Assembly (NCBI GenBank): GCA_964034945.1
Contig: OZ035964.1
Location: 1,138,001 to 1,202,000, forward strand
DNA from: Chrysopilus asiliformis
Taxonomy: Eukaryota > Arthropoda > Insecta > Diptera > Rhagionidae
Direction of reading: 5' to 3'
Length of the DNA: 64,000 nucleotides
The notes beneath the pieces were generated by a model that saw nothing but the letters and a program-made list of their open reading frames with translations, had not been told where the DNA came from and made no database searches. The translations under genes were made by a program, and so were the position numbers. Positions 58,394 to 64,000 of the stretch are shown here, piece after piece. Every line of letters starts with the position of its first letter. Position 1 is the stretch's first letter.

Positions 58394-59657
58394 GGACGGA
58401 CATGCAAAAATTAATTATTTTTATCATTCTAAACACACTGGTATAATTCATTTTTGTGTGTGATGACGGGATCTTGGCGTTACAAACGGTAAGGCAAAGT
58501 TAGTATACCCTTGTTATACATACCATACGGGTATAAAAACCACGCGAAAAAATTTTGAATTTCGCAGGAATGCCTTATGAAGACTAAACTGGGCACAGAG
58601 ATGGACTTTGATATTTGGAGCGACCAAACAGACGCAATTTTTTGGCGTCAAAATTTGTAGGATTTAGTATTTTTTTTTTTGGAGAGTTTTCGAACGGTTT
58701 TTTAAAGCATCTGCGTTCGTTTTTGGAGAGCTGAGCCATATGGATATTTCTGATCTGAGGATAATTAAAAAAGGACACTGTATGAGAATCATATCATAGT
58801 ATATTAGATTTGGTATTCCGTTTGTAACGCATCGAACCAATCGTCGGACACAAAAATGAACTACAGCAGGGTGTTAAGGATGTCAAAAGATTTTGATTGG
58901 TAAAAGCCTGTCCGTCTGTCTACCATTTGCACCATTCATTATTCTCCGTCGATGTCAAATTGCCACTGTGTATTTTTCATTGTGTGATTCCACCGTGCAT
59001 TTCCACGCTTCTAACGTTCCACCGTGTTATTTCCACCGTGGAGTGTTCACCGTGCAGCTCCCCACCGTGCGAAATCCACATTGTAATTTCCACCGTGCAA
59101 TTTTGACCGTGAAATTTTCACCGTGCATTTTTTACCGTGCGAAGTCCACAATGCAGTTTCCACCGCCTGACTTTCACCGTGTTATTTGCATCGTGAATGT
59201 CCCCGTGGTTTTTCCATTGTGCCATTTCCACCGTTTAATTTTCACGATGTAATTTTGAACTCGCAACGTCAGTCCATTTCTTTCTTTATGTATTATTATT
59301 GAAAAAAGATGCTAGGCCGCTAGATGTTAGACAGATAAGCTAGTTTGTATATCGTAGGGACCCGTTTTAAAACATAACAAAAGCTATAATTGCCAATTTG
59401 GCAATGATTGGAGACCCGTATGGTGATATTCGTATCAAAATTCGAACAGTTGTACCAAAATTCCACTTTGAAGTCAAACTTTCCAATAAGATTTTTTAAA
59501 ACTTATTCCAATCGGATTTTGATGTATGGTAGTTTTATGTAGAATCATATCCCAAATAACTTTTGTTCTTTGACTTTTTTGATAAGATGCATCGTTTTTG
59601 AGATATTCGCAAAAAACATTTTCGTTCGTACGGTCCATTTTTGCCCATTAACGAACT
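58249..59657. mobile_element. Insertion Z (about 1.41 kb) at the palindrome centre
   Basis: Unit A reads GGCCGTACGGCC; unit B reads GGCCGT, then Z, then ACGGCC with one base possibly duplicated. Z starts TAGCCTTGCATTTTACGAG, holds an inverted GTCY-type block (AATTTCTAGTCTCTAGCTCA, then GACGGACGGACGG and GACA repeats), a TTGGCGTTACAAACGGTAAG...ATACGGGTATAAAA tail also found in X, and an inverted copy of the CACGGTGG segment (58536-59372). It ends in ACGAACT. No terminal inverted repeats are apparent. Confidence 0.8.
58536..59372 (-). repeat. Inverted copy of the CACGGTGG segment
   Basis: Reverse complement of about 24560-25396, bounded on both sides by the same ACCACGCGAAAA / GTAGGGACCCGTTTTAAAA sequence that brackets the other two copies. 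It includes the 15 bp missing from copy 1. Confidence 0.85.
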
Positions 59658-59844
59658 TACGGCCAATTTCTTCACAGAGTACTAAAGTGGAGTCTAGCTA
59701 GTCCAGGTACTAGCTCTGATACTCGGTACCAACGAAAAGTTAGTACTTGTGCATTTCTTCACATCGCTAGTACCGGAGCTAAATTCATCAGCCGGTACTA
59801 GCGGCAAATACGTCTAAAACTAAGCTAATAATTTTTATTGTTTT

Positions 59845-61981
59845 TTATATGTTGGTTTTGAGCTTTTTGTTCCGAAAAAGAAGATTGCATTCCATAGGCA
59901 CCCGCCATGGTACACGAAATTTTTATCAAGAGTAAAAAACTCCAAACGCAAAGCTTATAAATTGTACGTTCGCACTAGACTTAATATACATTATCAAACG
60001 TACTCGTATTTGCGCAAAAGATTTGCTGCTATTCAGAAGTCAAATTACAAATCTTATTTATTAGATCTTCAAAACAATCTAGTCTCTGATCCGTCCAAAT
60101 TTTGGAACTTCGTTAACTTAAAAAAAAAGTCATCTGGCTACCCTAAAAGAATGTTTCTTGATGAGACAGTTGCGAATTGTGAGAAAGATATTTTGAATCT
60201 ATTCGCTGATTTTTTCCAGAGTGTCTACGTTGATCCTCCGGACGATAATTCTATAAATTTATCATTATGTGAAAACATTGTTAATATTGGATCAATTGAA
60301 CTAGATGTTGACTCTGTTCTTACCGAGTTGAATGGTTTAAATGTTAAGAAGGGGGCTGGGCCTGATCTTGTTTCTCCTTTCATTCTTAAGAATTGTGCCG
60401 AAAGTCTGTGCTATCCATTGACCACAATATTTAATTATTCTTTGCGTTTAGGTCAGTTTCCCTCTGCCTGGAAAACTTCCTATATAACACCTGTTTTTAA
60501 AAGTGATAGTAAGAATAATATAAAAAATTATCGCCCGATCGCGATTCTTCCCACTGTCGCCAAATTATTCGAAAAACTCGTGTGCAATGTTTTAACTGCC
60601 ACGCTTAAGCAACACATATCCATCCATCAGCACGGATTCGTTAAAGGTCGATCAAGGAGCCGCTCCATTGCCATGACTTTTTCCCATGACAAAAAAATGC
60701 AGGAAACTAGAGCAAGATAGACTTATGTAGATCTAAAAAGGAATGACTGAATACAAGGTAAACGTTTTCCCTTCCAGTTTAACAACTTTATAGCAATCAT
60801 AGCAAACCTTATGCTATGAATATAATGTTCAAATTGGCATGGTAACAAAGCTTTTGACTATGCATGCGAAGGAGAAAAAGCTTTTAAAATGACATCACGC
60901 TATAATAACAGTTTCAAGGACAAGGGACAAATGTGATTGTAGTAGAAATCGCCATAACATCGCCATAAAATCGCCATAACAAAAGAGGGGAAATTATTTT
61001 TGCATTTGCCGACAAATTTTTGCAGTTGATTCTTATCTCCCTTTCTCGCCAAGGTATCTTCACATAAATGTGTCTCATTTTTTTGTCATGGGAAAGAGTC
61101 ATGGCAATGGAGCGGCTCCTTCAACTGCAACAAATTTAGTTGAATTTACAAATTATTGCCAGTATAAAATAGAAGATGCTCACCAAGTTGATGCCATATA
61201 TACGGATTTTTCAAAAGCGTTTGATCGTGTTCAACATAAGATTTTATTGAAAAAACTCGCAATATTGGGAATACATTCTAGTCTTCTTTGTTGGTTATCG
61301 TCTTATTTATCTTCTCGCATGCAATGTGTAAAAATTTTTAATTTATTTTCACGATTCTTTGTAGTTCGTTCTGGTGTCCCGCAAGGGAGTCATCTTGGCC
61401 CCCTTTTATTTATTTTATTTACTAATGACCTGTGTAACGTCCTTAAATCGTCTAAATGTTTGCTGTATGCTGACGATCTGAAAGTTTTTCGAGTCGTAGA
61501 CAGCTTTCAAGATTCTGATTTGTTGCAGAGTGATTTGAATGCACTGTCTGATTGGTGTGTAAAAAATTACATAACTTTAAACGTCTCTAAATGCTTTTCC
61601 ATGTCACTCCATCGAAAGCTCAAGCCCGTACTTTTCGATTATAAAATTAGCAATATAACAATTAATAGAGTTAATGCGATCAAAGATCTTGGGGTGGTGT
61701 TTGATATCAAACTAACGTTCAATAATCACATCGATTATATTACTTCAAAAGCGAACGGACTTTTAGGTTTTATTATGCGTTTTTCCCGTGATCTAACTAA
61801 TCCTTATGCGCTGAAAAGTATTTTTATAACTATTGTAAGGCCAATATTGGAATATGCGTGTATTGTTTGGAGTCCCAATTATGAAGTTCACATTAAGCGA
61901 ATAGAATCCATCCAAAAAAGATTTCTGCGATTTGCACTTCGCCGTCTGAGTTGGTCAGATACGTATCTAGGTGTACATTGA
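59845..61981 (+). pseudogene. LINE reverse transcriptase, copy B, interrupted
   Basis: As copy A, with the MITE at the same place. One residue differs in the left part (FKSDSK instead of FKSGSK). It retains the base missing in copy A near 56185, so the frame runs on to LSWSDTYLGVH before a TGA; the remaining C-terminal part is in another frame. Confidence 0.88.
60655..61120. mobile_element. MITE, 466 bp, TCA duplication, inside the LINE (copy B)
   Basis: Identical position and length to copy A, TCA at 60652-60654 and 61121-61123. One substitution noted (GTAGTAGAA for GCAGTAGAA). Confidence 0.92.
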
Positions 61982-62631
61982 TTAACCTTGACACGTTAGG
62001 TTTTCGTCGTGATTTGTTACGTACCATGTTTCTTTTTAATGTTATGTTAGGAATTATTGACTCCCCTGTAATTTTGTCAAAAATTGGTTTTAACGTCCCC
62101 TCTAAGTTCTCTAAGATCTCACCCCTTTCTAAACGTACCGTTCCATAGGACTGTTTACGGAACTAACGAGCCTATTAGCAATATGTGCCAGTTGTTCAAC
62201 AATTGGTCAATGTTTTTTGATTTTAACATGTCTCGTGCTATGTTTCGTAAAAGAATCATTTTAAGTAAATTGTAGTTTTGATTTTGTTTTTCTGATGCAC
62301 TATATATTTTATCTATTTTTTTATTGTAATTTTGCTTTTATTTATTTTTCTTTAATATTATTTTTCTTAAATCTATTGTATTTGTTGGAATCTGCCTGTT
62401 TTAGGATTTTTGTACCTGTTGGCTATGAAATTAATAATAATAATACGTCTAAAACCGATTTTGACACTATTTTGACATTTGAATTTGAAATATTATTGTT
62501 CGCCGTGAATTTCCGTGAATTTGTGTACGTTATTTTTTCAATAAATAAAATATTATTGTTCGCTGTGTTCCGTGAATTTTCCGTGAAGTTCCAATCGTAT
62601 TATTTTCCGGCAGAAGCTGAAGAATATCAAA

Positions 62632-63057
62632 ATGGAGAACGTTACAAGGAAAAGCAGTACAAGGAAAAGCAGTACAAGGAAAAGACTGTCCCATTTCCCA
62701 GTAATCTCAAGGAGAGACATCCTCTTCATGAGGCCGATTACAAAAGTAGGATTAAGTGAAGAGATTGTTGAGCGTCTCAAGAATTGTGAGGGAGGCAATC
62801 GGAAAAAGGGGAGGGAACATCCTGAAGACGTTAACCCCGGAGATGCATTACTAAAGATTAAAAAGGAGAAGCGGAAGAAGAAAGAGAACATTTCATCTCC
62901 AAGCAGTAGTCCGCTTCGAAACGGAGTGAAGCCCAAGAGAACGATTTATCTTGGATCAAAACTCTTTGATTTCACTAGGCTACATTATAGTTTAAAATTA
63001 CATCTAATGAAATATCTTTGTAATGTTCGCGTTTTAATTTCAAATAAATGCCTATAA
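62632..63057 (+). CDS. Hypothetical 141-codon ORF, unit B
   Basis: Same translation as the ORF at 56866-57291. Confidence 0.25.
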   Translation: MENVTRKSSTRKSSTRKRLSHFPVISRRDILFMRPITKVGLSEEIVERLKNCEGGNRKKGREHPEDVNPGDALLKIKKEKRKKKENISSPSSSPLRNGVKPKRTIYLGSKLFDFTRLHYSLKLHLMKYLCNVRVLISNKCL

Positions 63058-63131
63058 GTTTATGTTACGCTAATTTTTACCTTTTCGAACCCCATTCCCA
63101 CTACTTGTCACGCTTTTAGGTGCTGGCGCTA

Positions 63132-64000
63132 GAGTCTCACCGTATGTCAATTTTTGGTCGAAGCCGAACTTCGGTCTTCTAATTTCTTATCATTTCTAAT
63201 ATCTTGGACGAAAATGCTCCAATAAATTCTGAATGTAGTGTGTGAAACGAAATCTTACCGTGAAAAATTTTCTGCAAAAACGAGGTGCCGATAACGAAAA
63301 GGATACGTTTTGGTGGTGATGGAAAAATTCAATTTTTTTTATCATTCTAAACACACTGGTGTAATTCATTTTTGTGTGTGATGACGGGATCTTGGCGTTA
63401 CAAACGGTAAGGCAAATTTAATATACCCTTTGGTTTCACCATACGGGTATAAAAATGAAATTACATCGGATTCCTTTTTTTTGCCATGGCTGTGGGTGTT
63501 GCAAATCGTCCGCTACCAATTGTAGAACGTAAATAAACGTTGTTTTCGGCATTCAAAAACGCAAAAAAAAAATCCACATCGTCCCAATTATTTATTGTAT
63601 TTCATTGTGGCATATGGCAGATTCGGCGGTCAAATCGATAATTCATCACTACTTGCCCATCACTCTCGATGTCGTCGAAATCGCGAAGTAAACCATCACC
63701 GCCAAAAATCAAATCCATTTTCTACATACACAAAAACCAATCACAGAATAATATAATCAATTCAATAAAAATCGACTACGCCAGTATTATATTATAGGTG
63801 AAGAAATCAAATTGGCATAAATTCGAGTACTAACATCGCTAGACCCTCGATTTTGAGGGTCTAGGAAATAATGAGTACCAGCTAATACTCCGTACCAAAG
63901 TCCGTACTAAGGCGCGCTAGTACTTGGTGAAGAAATGACTTGATACCAATTTGAGTACCAAATTTTGGTCTAATACCGGTAATAGCGTTAGTACTCTGTG
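63132..64000 (+). repeat. Third X segment, running off the window
   Basis: Matches 57366-58234. The window stops 14 bp before the palindrome centre, so a third unit may follow. Confidence 0.92.

Larger units (their letters stand above)
59821..62444 (+). mobile_element. 5'-truncated LINE, copy B
   Basis: Same insertion as copy A, with ACGTCTAAAAC at 59810-59820 and 62445-62455. It was duplicated as part of the macro-repeat. Confidence 0.9.
57366..63131 (+). repeat. Macro-repeat unit B, with a 1.4-kb insertion
   Basis: X (57366-58248), insertion Z (58249-59657), Y (59658-63131). Period to the next X is 5766 bp, which equals the 4.35-kb unit plus Z. Confidence 0.92.

Overview
The window looks like repeat-rich nuclear DNA of an insect, probably a fly. 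Support: a complete yellow/major-royal-jelly-family gene with GT-AG introns; a Ty1/copia element primed by the internal part of initiator tRNA-Met; pogo/Tigger, mariner, piggyBac-type and LINE remnants; and many GTCT/GACA microsatellites in the context known from fly DINE-1/Helentron-like repeats. There are no operons, CRISPR arrays or recognisable tRNA/rRNA genes. The order is not proven. Only a few percent of the window looks like host coding sequence.

Layout. 1-0.93 kb: end of a 72-bp satellite array. 0.93-11.3 kb: interspersed modules, short inverted-repeat transposons and a 16-bp minisatellite. 11.3-18.85 kb (+): exons of one or two host genes; the large last exon carries an in-frame TAG that coincides with a possible 3' splice site. 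19.5-23.2 kb (-): a recent copia element with identical LTRs but no gag. 23.4-29.1 kb: two near-identical 2-kb copies in direct orientation. 29.4-31.4 kb: modules and a palindromic MITE. 31.8-36.3 kb (-): the four-exon yellow-family gene, whose introns hold a microsatellite, modules and MITEs. 36.7-47.7 kb: a broken 72-bp satellite locus interrupted by a pogo-type deletion derivative and other elements. 49.1-50.5 kb: a MITE interrupted by a composite element. 51.3-52.25 kb (+): a cluster of tiny exons with strong splice sites and no long ORF. 53.0-64.0 kb: a tandem macro-repeat with a LINE insertion, itself interrupted by a MITE; its second unit carries a further 1.4-kb insertion at the centre of a palindrome.

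The nesting allows relative dating. Several MITE insertions can be compared with empty sites elsewhere in the window. The LINE and its MITE are at identical positions in both macro-repeat units, so those insertions predate the duplication. The most unusual items are the gag-less copia element whose 5' junction carries about 28 nt of tRNA-derived sequence, the TAG/splice ambiguity in the host gene, the tiny-exon cluster, and the macro-repeat. All coordinates and junctions were read by eye; family names rest on recognised motifs, with no database search.
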